From an uncultured Pseudomonadales bacterium (GTDB lineage: Bacteria; Pseudomonadota; Gammaproteobacteria; Pseudomonadales; Porticoccaceae), in NCBI GenBank assembly GCA_905478975.1, contig CAJQKW010000054.1, forward strand, positions 1-40,511: 40,511 nt of DNA, in the 5' to 3' direction. The notes under the pieces were generated by a model. The model searched no databases, had not been told where the DNA came from, and was given only the letters and a program-made list of their open reading frames with translations. A program made the position numbers and the translations under genes. Shown here in pieces: positions 1 through 9,973 of this stretch (the first letter of the stretch is position 1; the number at the start of each line of letters is the position of its first letter).

Positions 1-278
1 TTTACATCACGATAAAAATTCTCATGTGAACCAAGGGCCATTAGTTCCAGAGTTAAAGTACCATCATTGAAACTATACCCGAGCAATGTCATTTGCTTGT
101 TCATCTTGAATTTGTGAACATGTAAAAAGGCTAGGTCACCCTTTTTCTGTTCACCAACTGTCGGTTTTGCCATTACTGCTTTAATAGCAGTGTCCAGTTC
201 TTTTTTATGGCTGGGCTTTAGCTTCTTAACGACTTTTTTAAAGGTAGGCGTCTGTAAAACACTGGTAGCCTTAACCAA
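1..278 (-). CDS. RelE/ParE-family toxin, 3' end cut by window edge
   Basis: Reading the minus strand from a TTG at 278 gives 92 residues running off the window edge, beginning (M)VKATSVLQTPTFKKVVKKL and ending LGSHENFYRDV. The basic amino terminus, the GEQKKGDLAFLHVHKFKM segment and the LGSHENFYRD tail are characteristic of a RelE/ParE-superfamily toxin usually found with a ParD-like antitoxin; only a few carboxy-terminal residues are probably missing. Members of this fold are ribosome-dependent mRNA endonucleases or gyrase poisons; which applies here cannot be told. The TTG start overlaps the antitoxin stop by 8 nt, so translation is probably coupled and the toxin made in lower amount. No ATG or GTG lies in frame nearby, which supports TTG. 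Confidence 0.8.
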   Translation of the reverse strand, partial: MVKATSVLQTPTFKKVVKKLKPSHKKELDTAIKAVMAKPTVGEQKKGDLAFLHVHKFKMNKQMTLLGYSFNDGTLTLELMALGSHENFYRDV

Positions 279-492
279 AATCGTAAGCCTCTAGCTTTCC
301 AGCTTCCCGCTCAGCTTTAGCAATAATCGCTTGCTTAACAAATTCATAAGGTAAGTCAGGGTTATCTTCCATCATTTCACCAATTTTTGCCCAGTGCTCA
401 ATCTGCTTTGGTGCTGTGCGGCTCAAGGCTTTTGCCATGATTGTCGCTTTATCAATAAGCTCTTGGTCTAATCGTACACTTGCTGTCGCCAT
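271..492 (-). CDS. ParD-like antitoxin
   Basis: A 73-residue protein opening MATASVRLDQELIDKATIMA, the short beta-strand plus helix layout of ribbon-helix-helix DNA-binding antitoxins, followed by a helical tail with the segment QIEHWAKIGEMMEDNPDLPY typical of the ParD-like family. It should bind and neutralise the adjoining toxin and, with it, repress its own promoter. The start is well supported: GAGGAGGG lies 7 nt upstream of the ATG. Antitoxin-first order with an 8-nt overlap into the toxin is the classic type II layout. The assignment rests on sequence character and the partner gene; the family name is recalled, not searched. Confidence 0.82.
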   Translation of the reverse strand: MATASVRLDQELIDKATIMAKALSRTAPKQIEHWAKIGEMMEDNPDLPYEFVKQAIIAKAEREAGKLEAYDFG

Positions 493-524
493 CGCACGGC
501 CCTCCTCTGATGTATATGGATTGC

Positions 525-564
525 ATTGTAGCGTTACGCTTCAAATGTAGCAACTCGCTACAAT
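525..564 (-). promoter_or_regulatory. Promoter and operator of the toxin-antitoxin pair
   Basis: On the minus strand TTGCTA (553-548) and TACAAT (530-525) are separated by 17 nt, a good sigma-70 promoter. A perfect 9-bp inverted repeat, ATTGTAGCG (525-533) and CGCTACAAT (556-564), covers the -10 and flanks the -35, and a third TGTAGC half-site lies at 546-551. Repression by the antitoxin-toxin complex is inferred from this overlap and from how type II systems work. The leader to the antitoxin ATG would be only about 25 nt. The stretch from 565 to 756 holds no gene I can support. Confidence 0.6.
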
Positions 565-756
565 TGACTTTAGGCAATTGGCTGCCAATAGGTGCCTTCG
601 CCAGGAAGATCTAAGCCTTCCCCTAGCCATCCTAAAATCAACGTATATCCATCAGCCCAAGTTTTAATACATAGCAGAATGCCCCCAGAACCACTACACT
701 CCCCGCCCTAAGCAATTGTCCCGCATTCCGCGGCTGCCCACCTCAGTAGGATGCTC

Positions 757-1092
757 ATGAAAAAAACCTTTAAGTTAGAACACCCGAAAATCAAACTGCC
801 TAGAGTTGTTGATTCGGTGAAACACGATATCCGTAAATTCCTCAAGAAAGAGCGGGCTAATACCCTGCCCTCTGGAGCCAAGTACTGGGCCTTTGATTGT
901 AAATTCGGCGAGTCTGAAGAGACCGCTATTGAAGTGCATCTGTCTTCCCTGACGAAAAACGTCGATGAGTTTGTGGCCAAGGGAAGTATGACGCTATATG
1001 TGGAGCTCAACGCCAAAGCCATTGGCGGCGAAGAAATCTCTACAGCAAAAGCCATTAGCGGCGATGAAACCGCTGCGGTAGAGGAGGACTAG
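757..1092 (+). CDS. DUF6172 family protein
   Basis: A small soluble protein of 111 residues, (M)KKTFKLEHPKIKLPRVVDSV at its start, rich in Lys and acidic residues, with a central WAFDCKFG segment and an acidic tail ending VEED. I recognise it as a DUF6172-type protein; no biochemical role is known to me. An ATG at 751 is also in frame, but AGTAGG at 745-750 touches that codon and is correctly placed, 6 nt away, for 757. It is the first gene of a two-gene operon: its last codons (GAG GAG GAC TAG) form the Shine-Dalgarno sequence of the next gene, so the two are probably translationally coupled. Confidence 0.72.
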   Translation: MKKTFKLEHPKIKLPRVVDSVKHDIRKFLKKERANTLPSGAKYWAFDCKFGESEETAIEVHLSSLTKNVDEFVAKGSMTLYVELNAKAIGGEEISTAKAISGDETAAVEED

Positions 1093-1094
1093 CT

Positions 1095-1556
1095 ATCAAC
1101 AATAACGATATCTTGCGCCGTGTGCGCTACATCTTCGACTTTAGCGATCAGCTGATGATTTCTATCTTTAAGCTCGGCGGCTATGAAGGCAATAAGGCTG
1201 AGCTGGCCACTTGGCTGGCACGGGAAGGGGAGCCCGATTTTGTGCTCTGCGAGGATGTTAATCTTGCGGGCTTTCTCAATGGTCTGATCATTAAGAATAG
1301 AGGGCCAAGCGATAAGGGCACCCCTGAGCCAGAACATTTCCTCAGTAATAACAGTGTGCTGCGTAAGCTGAAGATCGCTTTGAGCCTGCAGGCGGATGAT
1401 TTGCTTGAGATACTGAAGCTCAATGAATTCACCATGAGCAAGCATGAGTTGAGTGCCCTATTCCGTCGCCCCGATCATAAGAACTATCGTGAGTGCCTGG
1501 ATCAGGTGCTGCGTAATTTTCTTGATGGAATGGAAAAACGCTACAGAAAAGCCTAA
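1095..1556 (+). CDS. yehS: YehS-like DUF1456 protein, apparent AUC start
   Basis: The frame reads (I/M)NNNDILRRVRYIFDFSDQ and continues with ELATWLAREGEPDF, FLNGLIIKNRG, NNNSVLRKL-like (NNSVLRKLKIAL) and PDHKNYRECLDQVLRNFL, an end-to-end match to E. coli YehS as I remember it (SNDILRSVRYIL at its amino end; PDHKNFRECGDQFLRYFL near the end). Function is unknown; DUF1456 proteins carry two copies of a small helical repeat. To include the conserved NNDILR block translation must begin at ATC 1095; AGGAGG at 1082-1087 lies 7 nt before it, ideal spacing. The only conventional start nearby, TTG 1113, has no Shine-Dalgarno at the right distance and would remove six conserved residues. Either a true AUC start or an ATG-to-ATC base error. 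Confidence 0.75.
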   Translation: MNNNDILRRVRYIFDFSDQLMISIFKLGGYEGNKAELATWLAREGEPDFVLCEDVNLAGFLNGLIIKNRGPSDKGTPEPEHFLSNNSVLRKLKIALSLQADDLLEILKLNEFTMSKHELSALFRRPDHKNYRECLDQVLRNFLDGMEKRYRKA

Positions 1557-1611
1557 TTGGATTTGATCCAAAATCCCCATAGCCTGCAAAGGCTCATGAT
1601 CTCGGCAATAT

Positions 1612-1670
1612 CACCGGCCTTCTCTATCCTAAGGCCGGTGAGATTGGCCCGGTGATATTGGCCCGGTGAT
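1612..1670 (+). repeat. Hairpin followed by a 14-bp tandem duplication
   Basis: CACCGGCCTT (1612-1621) and AAGGCCGGTG (1631-1640) form a perfect 10-bp stem with a 9-nt loop. Directly after it ATTGGCCCGGTGAT occurs twice head to tail (1643-1656 and 1657-1670), reusing the CCGGTGAT core of the stem. There is no T-run, so it is not a standard intrinsic terminator, though it may protect the 3' end of the DUF6172-yehS message. Apart from this and the palindrome at 1830 the 380-bp gap between yehS and katG shows no gene. Confidence 0.6.
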
Positions 1671-1829
1671 ACATAGCTTAGCAATGGCCAAGATTGCTAA
1701 TAGCTGCTCAATCGAAAACTTACCCCCTTCCTCTAGTATCTGATTCTATTCATCTTTTTCTGCCGACAAATAATAGGACAAGCCTCCGCCCGGTGTTTAT
1801 AGGACTCACCTAGTTCTGCGTATATACAG

Positions 1830-1844
1830 TTACGGGGGCCGTAA
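1830..1844. promoter_or_regulatory. Perfect palindrome upstream of katG
   Basis: TTACGG GGG CCGTAA is a perfect 6-3-6 palindrome about 95 bp before the katG start codon. Its position suits a regulator-binding site for catalase-peroxidase, but it does not look like an OxyR site I recognise, and I could not settle the -10 and -35 elements in this leader. Function is inference only. Confidence 0.35.
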
Positions 1845-1924
1845 TTGCGGACTACTCTATTAAAACGGAGCCATTTGAAAAGAGCTATTTGAACATAGCT
1901 AATGATCCCAAATTCATAGAATAA

Positions 1925-4105
<2,181 letters not shown>

Positions 4106-4152
4106 GAACTTGTGACTGGAGTCTAGGCAAAACTAGGGTGCTTTAATCAGGC

Positions 4153-4186
4153 TTTAGTTTTATCTAGCGCACCAGACAAAACTAAA
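4153..4186 (+). other. Weak inverted repeat after katG
   Basis: TTTAGTTTT (4153-4161) and AAAACTAAA (4178-4186) are perfectly complementary with a 16-nt loop, about 48 bp after the katG stop. The stem is AT-rich with no following T-run, so it is at best a weak terminator or an RNA-stabilising hairpin. Confidence 0.3.
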
Positions 4187-4288
4187 AAGTACTAGAGACA
4201 CAGTCAAATCCATTGATACCTATTTCTTGATTCCCGCAATATAGTGACCGCTGCGGTAGTACAATAGTGATTTATCAAGGGCACAAGA

Positions 4289-5317
4289 ATGCTAAAAGTG
4301 GGTGTAATAGGGTACGGTTATTCGGCCAAGACATTTCATATCCCCCTGATAAATGCATCGGAATTATTTCAACTTGCGGCAATAAGCAGCTCCCAGAAAG
4401 ACACCATTGCAGTTGAATATCCCGACGTTGCAGTTTTTAAAACAGCACAAGACTTGATAGCCAGCACCACTGTTGATTTGGTGGTTATTACGGCCCCCAA
4501 CGCTGCCCATTACCCAATCGCTAAGCAGTGTTTAGAAAACCGCCTGCATATTGTTGTGGAAAAACCCATGGTGACAACCAGCGTTCAGGCAGAAGAGTTG
4601 GTGAGTATTGCCAGTGAGCGCGGCTTAGTCCTATCTGTGTTTCACAACAGACGCTGGGATGGAGACTTTTTAACCGTCAAGACGTTAATCAACAATGATC
4701 TGATCGGCGATATACGTTTTTTTGAATCCCACTTTGATCGATTCCGCCCTGTTGTTCGCCAGCGATGGCGAGAACAACCTGGCCCGGGGTCCGGTATATG
4801 GTTTGATTTAGGCTCTCATTTAGTTGATCAGGCAGTCAATCTTTTCGGCTTACCTGAAGCAGTCACCGCACGATGTTTGCCCTTGAGAGAGGGTTCAGAA
4901 ACCACTGATTATTTTCATGTTTTGCTGCACTACAAAAATCTCGAAGTTGTTCTCCACGGTAGCTGCTTTTCCGCAGCACCCAATAATCGTTTCCGTGTGG
5001 AAGGAACGGCGGGAAGTTACCTCAAGTATGGGCTCGACCCTCAGGAACAGCAGTTAAAGAAGGGTATTAGGCCCGACGATCCTTCATATGGGGTCGAAAA
5101 TACACAGGATTATGGACGCTTCTATTCTGACCTGTCGAATGAGCCTGTTGAAACTGAGAAGGGTTGCTACCAACAATATTACTCGGAGATCAGCGCGGCC
5201 ATAGAGTCCGGAGCTGAGAATCCGGTTAATCCTGAGGATGCAGTCGAGGTATTGAAAATACTCGAGCTGGCTGAGAAAAGCAGCGCCCGCGGTACAACAT
5301 TGTTGCTGCCGAAATAG
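4289..5317 (+). CDS. ydgJ: Gfo/Idh/MocA-family oxidoreductase, YdgJ-like
   Basis: A 342-residue NAD(P)-dependent dehydrogenase of the glucose-fructose oxidoreductase/inositol dehydrogenase family. The Rossmann motif is VGVIGYGYSAKTFH (residues 4-17) and the family's EKP signature is at residues 91-93 (IVVEKPM). Strong blocks FHNRRWDGDFLT, FFESHFDRFRP, GPGSGIWFDLGSHL and LKYGLDPQEQQLK match E. coli YdgJ as I recall it, so this is a true member of that subgroup rather than just a superfamily relative. The substrate is not established. The next gene follows after 25 bp in the same direction, suggesting co-transcription. Confidence 0.88.
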   Translation: MLKVGVIGYGYSAKTFHIPLINASELFQLAAISSSQKDTIAVEYPDVAVFKTAQDLIASTTVDLVVITAPNAAHYPIAKQCLENRLHIVVEKPMVTTSVQAEELVSIASERGLVLSVFHNRRWDGDFLTVKTLINNDLIGDIRFFESHFDRFRPVVRQRWREQPGPGSGIWFDLGSHLVDQAVNLFGLPEAVTARCLPLREGSETTDYFHVLLHYKNLEVVLHGSCFSAAPNNRFRVEGTAGSYLKYGLDPQEQQLKKGIRPDDPSYGVENTQDYGRFYSDLSNEPVETEKGCYQQYYSEISAAIESGAENPVNPEDAVEVLKILELAEKSSARGTTLLLPK

Positions 5318-5342
5318 TTAACCCTAAAAACGGGCAATAGCG

Positions 5343-5627
5343 ATGACCATTGAGATCAAAAATATACCTGAACCTGACGTTAGCTGCTCAACCTGCCAGG
5401 CTAGCTGCTGCCGCTTGGAGGTGATGATTATCACCGACACCGGTGTGCCTGCTGAGCATATTTCAGTGGATCAATGGGGCGCAGAAACCATGCTGCGCTT
5501 AGAGGATGGCTGGTGCTCGGCTATAGATCGCGATACTTTTATGTGCTCTATCTATGAGAACCGCCCGCTGATTTGTCGGGAATTCGAAATGGGTTCCTAT
5601 GAATGTCGCGTGGAAAGAGCGGCCTAA
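5343..5627 (+). CDS. YkgJ-type cysteine-cluster protein
   Basis: A 94-residue protein with eight cysteines at 15, 18, 22, 23, 58, 68, 78 and 88 in the pattern CSTCQASCC ... GWCSAI ... MCSIYENRPLICREFEMG. The C-x2-C-x3-CC start and the C-x(S/I)YExRPxxCR segment define the YkgJ/Fe-S or zinc cysteine-cluster family (CxxCxxxCC). The metal and the function are unknown; membership is clear. It lies 25 bp after the YdgJ-like gene and is probably in the same transcript. The protein is shorter than many family members, with little beyond the cluster. Confidence 0.85.
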   Translation: MTIEIKNIPEPDVSCSTCQASCCRLEVMIITDTGVPAEHISVDQWGAETMLRLEDGWCSAIDRDTFMCSIYENRPLICREFEMGSYECRVERAA

Positions 5628-5707
5628 GCATTGCAGTTTATAGTGAATACTTTGCTGTAAGCTCTATAAAATACTCTCTATATTGAACACCCAATAGGAT
5701 CCTTCCG

Positions 5708-6391
5708 ATGAACGTATTAATTGTCTTAACCTCACATGATCAACTGGGTGATACCGGCCATAAAACTGGCTTTTGGCTGGAAGAATTTGCCAGCCCCTAT
5801 TACAGCCTCTTAGACGCCGGTGCCATTTTGACACTGGCTTCGCCTTTGGGAGGCCAACCGCCACTTGATCCCAAAAGTAGCGAGCCGGGCTTTTTAACCG
5901 ATGCTACCCATAGATTCGACGATGACCCAGCCGCTAAGATGGCACTGGCAAACACGGCCAAACTCTCGACCATGCAAGTAGAGAAATTTGATGCCGTGTT
6001 TTATCCCGGCGGCCACGGTCCTCTCTGGGACCTGCACAATGATCCTGACTCCATTGCCCTAATTGAATCTTTCATTGCCGCAGGCAAGCCTGTCGCCACT
6101 GTATGCCATGCCCCTGCAGTACTGCTTAAGGCCAAGGATGCAAATGGTGATCCACTGGTTATGGGCAAGAATGTTACTGGCTTTAGCAACAGCGAAGAAG
6201 CAGCGGTCGAGTTAACCGATGTGGTGCCTTACCTACTCGAAGACGAGTTGGCTGCCATGGGTGGCCTTTACCAGAAGACTGAAGACTGGAATCCACTGGC
6301 GGTCGTCGATGGATTTATTATCACTGGGCAAAATCCCGGCTCCTCAACTGCGGTTGCCGAAGCACTGCTAAAGGCAATCAACCCATCCTAA
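5708..6391 (+). CDS. DJ-1/PfpI family protein, Hsp31/glyoxalase III-like
   Basis: A 227-residue protein of the DJ-1/PfpI superfamily in the Hsp31-like branch. The nucleophile is Cys133, followed by His134, in VATVCHAPAVLL; the acidic partner is in GFWLEEFASPYY (Glu25/Glu26), and PGGHGPLWDL (100-109) is the oxyanion loop. Enzymes of this branch turn methylglyoxal into lactate without glutathione or act as chaperones and deglycases; which applies is not decidable. The start ATG 5708 follows GGATCC, a moderate Shine-Dalgarno. A second, distinct DJ-1 protein (YajL) is encoded at 17727-18311. Confidence 0.88.
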   Translation: MNVLIVLTSHDQLGDTGHKTGFWLEEFASPYYSLLDAGAILTLASPLGGQPPLDPKSSEPGFLTDATHRFDDDPAAKMALANTAKLSTMQVEKFDAVFYPGGHGPLWDLHNDPDSIALIESFIAAGKPVATVCHAPAVLLKAKDANGDPLVMGKNVTGFSNSEEAAVELTDVVPYLLEDELAAMGGLYQKTEDWNPLAVVDGFIITGQNPGSSTAVAEALLKAINPS

Positions 6392-6491
6392 CCCCCGCAC
6401 CGGACAGGAATAGGCAATGCCATAAAAATTTTAAAAAAGTCTAATCCTCATCTGATTTGTTTATCTTTTTCATATGGGAAAAATTTTTAAT

Positions 6492-6995
6492 ATGACAAGT
6501 TATCGACTAGCAAAATTGAGTGAATTGGATGAATTAAAAACCTTTCTTTTCCACCATGGCGCCAACCCATGGAACCATTTGCCTCTGGAGGCTGTTAATA
6601 GCGAGTTCGCCTTAATCGCCGCAGGTCAGGCTTCGGCAGTGGTGGCGTACAGGGATCAACAGCCCCTGGGGTTGGGGATCTTTTACCATCCTCGGGCGCT
6701 ACCAAAAAACTATATGACCTTCAGTCAGGCTAAGCCCGCGATTTATATTGCCGAGGTGGTTGTGCATAAAGACCATAGTGGGCATGGCATTGGCACAGGT
6801 TTGCTAAACGATATTATTCACCGCGCACCTAAGTTCGGTGCTGAAATATTACTGATTGATCGCCATACAGAAAATATGGGCTCGGCCGGAATGATGAGAA
6901 AATCGGGGTTTAAAGAGCTGTCTACCTTCGTCGACTTGGATCGCCGTGACGTCGGAAATCGCAGTACAACAGTGTTGTATTTTGACTTAATGTAA
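6492..6995 (+). CDS. GNAT-family N-acetyltransferase
   Basis: About 167 residues with a GNAT fold: an amino-terminal TSYRLAKLSELDELK strand-helix, a central strand IYIAEVVVHKDHSGHGIGTGLL carrying the acetyl-CoA loop (Gln/Arg-x-x-Gly-x-Gly/Ala position read as HSGHGIG), and a late segment ENMGSAGMMRKSGFKELS typical of the last helix and strand. The acceptor substrate is unknown. An upstream in-frame ATG at 6474 adds MGKIFN; neither start has a good Shine-Dalgarno, and 6492 was chosen because the domain begins immediately after it. A and T are notably frequent in the leader. The gene ends in the terminator shared with the TonB receptor. Confidence 0.78.
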   Translation: MTSYRLAKLSELDELKTFLFHHGANPWNHLPLEAVNSEFALIAAGQASAVVAYRDQQPLGLGIFYHPRALPKNYMTFSQAKPAIYIAEVVVHKDHSGHGIGTGLLNDIIHRAPKFGAEILLIDRHTENMGSAGMMRKSGFKELSTFVDLDRRDVGNRSTTVLYFDLM

Positions 6996-7030
6996 TTTTA
7001 TTTAATCTATCTTTTTTAATTTTTAACTAT

Positions 7031-7062
7031 AAAAAAAGGGGTGCCAATTGGCACCCCTTTTT
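7031..7062. terminator. Bidirectional intrinsic terminator
   Basis: GGGGTGCC AATT GGCACCCC (7038-7057), an 8-bp GC-rich stem with a 4-nt loop, is preceded by seven A and followed by five T. It works in both directions, ending the GNAT transcript on the plus strand and the TonB receptor transcript on the minus strand. Confidence 0.92.
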
Positions 7063-7107
7063 GTCTTACTTGTTCCTGCTTTTTCCAATTAACTCATACT
7101 GAGTTGC

Positions 7108-9597
7108 TTAGAAGTTGTAGCTGTACTTGGCGTACCAAAATGCACCACTGAAGCCCATTGGCGCGAACTGGCTGTACTTGTTACCGTAAGCCGTTGCGTC
7201 ATGCAATGTATCGCCGGCTTCGTCCAGTACGTTGTTACCGCCAACCATTACAGATGAGCTGTCGTTGAGGTCATAGGATAGTTCCAAGTCAACAACCATC
7301 TCGCCTGAGTAATCCAAGCCTTCGTTACTGTCATACCAATCGCTGTATGAGCTAACACGAGCAAGCATTCTCCAAGCATCCATGGAGTGGTTAGCAGACA
7401 GGTTCCAACGTGTATCTGGAGTCATGTCTTCGATTCTGCGCTCACGCTCAGCATCGATAGTTTCACCACGGTTAGTAATTTCAGTAGTCGTCTTGTTATA
7501 GGCTAGGTTCCAGTCAGTGGTTCCGCCCATCCAATCAGTGCTAGTTGAAACAACCAAATCAATACCGCTTGTGTTGGTATCAAAGTCATTGGTGAAGAAA
7601 CGGAACTGAGACATATCGCCAGCGCCGGGTACGTTTGCGTCTTTCAGTGCCTGGATGTCAGCTGCTGTCAGGTTGGTATCTTTAGACAGGTTTAGACGAT
7701 CTTCAACATCAATATCAAACCAATCCAGAGTGATATCGAACTGACCTATAGTTGTGTAGACACCAACGGTCATGTTAGTTGAATCTTCAGGACCCAACAC
7801 CTTGCCGCCGTATATCAGTGCAACTGGGCTAGTCGATGGAATAACACCTTTGTTGACTAACTGGCCTGTTGTGTTGTCAATGACTGTAGAGATGTTTGAC
7901 GCATTAGACTGGCCTGGAGTTGGTGCTTTAAAGCCAGTGCTGTAAGTCGCACGAATACCAGAGTCATCGGTTAAGTGATAGTTACCACCAATTTTATAGT
8001 TGGTAGTTGTACCAAAGTCATCATAGTCTTCAAAACGAAGCGCAGAAGTCAGTAACAGATCATCTGACACATCCCACTCGCCTTCTACGTAGGCCGCAAA
8101 GTTGCTGCGGTCAAATACACCAGCGATAGACTTAGAGAATCCTGGGAAACCATTACTTGAAAGGCTGAACCCTTGATCACCTAGTACACCGGCAGTTGAA
8201 GAAGCTTCATCGCCTGCGCCAATAGTGAATTCTTCAACACGGTACTCAGCACCAAAGGCCAAGTTTACAGCGTCACTCATGGAGTAAGTAAAGTCAGCAT
8301 TCACAGAAGTCTCAACCTGGCGATATAAGCCTGGATCGAAGTCACGTGGAGAGTTTGGACCCATGCTTGCATTAACAGTGTTGTTAATAAAGAAGTCAGC
8401 TTCGTTGACGCCGTAGTAAGAACTGACATCCCAACCTAAACCATTAGCCGTCTCACCTTTCAAACCAAACAAGAATGCTTGATCAGTAACGGAGCCGCCA
8501 AAGCGTGGCGTGAAACCACCAGGAATAGTTTCCTGGAAGCTGAAGCAGTTATCATCAGCTGCAACGATTGCCATATTGACTGGATCTGGAATATTACCTG
8601 TCAGAAGAACTTCTGGGCAATCTGTACCAACACCAACACCATCCATATCACCGATAAGAAGGTTTGTTCCATCGCCGTATACACCACCACGATTAGTAGG
8701 GTTACGGAAGTAGAATCCACCGTCGATGTCTTTGGTCGTTGAGTTAGCATAACCATACATTTCAGTATTGTTACCTAAGTCAGCACCGAAGTTGATAAAC
8801 ACTTTCATATCGTTATCAACGTTAGGACGGCCCCACTTCATTGCTGGAGATGGAACGCCAGTGTAGCCATCTGCCGTCAGATCAGTAGCATCTGAACGCT
8901 GTATTGAACGATCAGTTTCGTCGCTGGAACCCACTTCAATAGTGGTGTTTACAAAGCCGTTAGCACCAAGAGGCAGGCCAAAGTTGGCTGAAACATACGA
9001 CATTGAACCATCGCCTTCGCCATACTCACCGGCACGAACCTGGATACTACCGCCTTCACTTGCATCTTTAAGATTGAAGTTGATTACGCCAGCAAGTGCA
9101 TCAGAACCATACTGTGATGCTGCGCCGTCGCGAAGTACTTCAATGTTTTTTAACGCTAGACCAGGAATCGAAGATGTATCAGGACCCTGTGCGCCGTCTG
9201 AAATACCACCAGCAGCCCAAAGGATAACTGAAGCACGGTGACGACGCTTGCCGTTAACCAGTACTAAAGTGTGGTCAGCTGCCATACCGCGAAGGCCTGC
9301 TGGACGAACCATTGTGCCTGCGTCACTGATCGGCTGATCGTTAACGTAGTAAGAAGGTACTGAGTTACGCAGTAGGTTGGTAACGTCAATATCGCCTTGG
9401 TTAGTCAACTCAGAACCGCTGATAACATCAACAGCAGATACAGAGTCGATTACTGAACGTGCTTTAGCGCGCGCACCAACCGTTACGATTTCTTCAACCA
9501 GAGCGTCTTCCGCGAAAGCCACTGTTGGCAGCATAGTGCCGCCAGCAATAATTGCTGCTGCTAGTGAAGTTAATTTAAAAATAGATGTGTTTTTCAT
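7108..9597 (-). CDS. TonB-dependent outer-membrane receptor
   Basis: An 829-residue outer-membrane active transporter. Residues 1-29 are a signal peptide ending VAFA; a TonB box EEIVTV follows at 35-40, then a plug domain (roughly 48-170, with LVLVNGKRRHRAS and IEVLRDGAASQYGSDALAGVINF) and a long 22-stranded barrel ending in phenylalanine (KYSYNF), the outer-membrane insertion signal. A cysteine pair (GTDCPE ... DDNCFSF) in an extracellular loop is probably disulfide-bonded. The substrate cannot be told; no siderophore, vitamin or polysaccharide gene adjoins it. GGGGGAGA lies just upstream of the ATG. Energy would come from an ExbBD-TonB complex, of which only an orphan ExbD is in the window. 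Confidence 0.94.
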   Translation of the reverse strand: MKNTSIFKLTSLAAAIIAGGTMLPTVAFAEDALVEEIVTVGARAKARSVIDSVSAVDVISGSELTNQGDIDVTNLLRNSVPSYYVNDQPISDAGTMVRPAGLRGMAADHTLVLVNGKRRHRASVILWAAGGISDGAQGPDTSSIPGLALKNIEVLRDGAASQYGSDALAGVINFNLKDASEGGSIQVRAGEYGEGDGSMSYVSANFGLPLGANGFVNTTIEVGSSDETDRSIQRSDATDLTADGYTGVPSPAMKWGRPNVDNDMKVFINFGADLGNNTEMYGYANSTTKDIDGGFYFRNPTNRGGVYGDGTNLLIGDMDGVGVGTDCPEVLLTGNIPDPVNMAIVAADDNCFSFQETIPGGFTPRFGGSVTDQAFLFGLKGETANGLGWDVSSYYGVNEADFFINNTVNASMGPNSPRDFDPGLYRQVETSVNADFTYSMSDAVNLAFGAEYRVEEFTIGAGDEASSTAGVLGDQGFSLSSNGFPGFSKSIAGVFDRSNFAAYVEGEWDVSDDLLLTSALRFEDYDDFGTTTNYKIGGNYHLTDDSGIRATYSTGFKAPTPGQSNASNISTVIDNTTGQLVNKGVIPSTSPVALIYGGKVLGPEDSTNMTVGVYTTIGQFDITLDWFDIDVEDRLNLSKDTNLTAADIQALKDANVPGAGDMSQFRFFTNDFDTNTSGIDLVVSTSTDWMGGTTDWNLAYNKTTTEITNRGETIDAERERRIEDMTPDTRWNLSANHSMDAWRMLARVSSYSDWYDSNEGLDYSGEMVVDLELSYDLNDSSSVMVGGNNVLDEAGDTLHDATAYGNKYSQFAPMGFSGAFWYAKYSYNF

Positions 9598-9973
9598 AAA
9601 TCTCCCCCGAGATATTGGTGTTTTGGGATGTTTTTTTAGTTATTAGGCCTAATTATTTTTGTTGGCCGTTCTGCACCCTAACACAACATAGTATTTATAC
9701 CTATATCCAGAGATGTGTAAATGACACATATAGTGCTACAAGTAGTCACATTCTATATAAACCGTGAATATACTTGCATTGTAGTGGCTCTACATAGTGG
9801 CAGTAGAGAGACGAGCTATATAGAGAGGTGCGTCGGGAGAGTATGCTGGGGAAATGTTTGCCAAAAACTACCCAGAGAGATTCCATGGCAACCAAACTGC
9901 GGAGTATTTCAACACTTCCCCCTGACCAGGCCTATAATCATCAGCCTTAAAAGCCCAGAGGAGCATCAACACA
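9598..9973. other. Intergenic region between divergent TonB receptor and GFA gene
   Basis: This 376-bp gap should hold promoters for both flanking genes. Two perfect palindromes are visible: ATTAGGCCTAAT (9642-9653), close to the receptor start, and ATGTGT AAATG ACACAT (9713-9729). Either could be an operator for the receptor. The short open frame beginning at 9721 has no family resemblance and overlaps the GFA gene, so I do not call it. GAGGAG at 9958-9963 serves the GFA gene. Confidence 0.5.

Noticed and set aside
570-704. Minus-strand open frame ending LPGEGTYWQPIA
   Set aside because: It reads like a protein carboxy end, but there are only about 45 codons, no start codon and a stop just upstream; could be a gene remnant, but chance is as likely.
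708-1055. 115-codon open frame antisense to the DUF6172 gene
   Set aside because: Low-complexity Ser/Leu-rich shadow of a recognised gene, no ribosome site.
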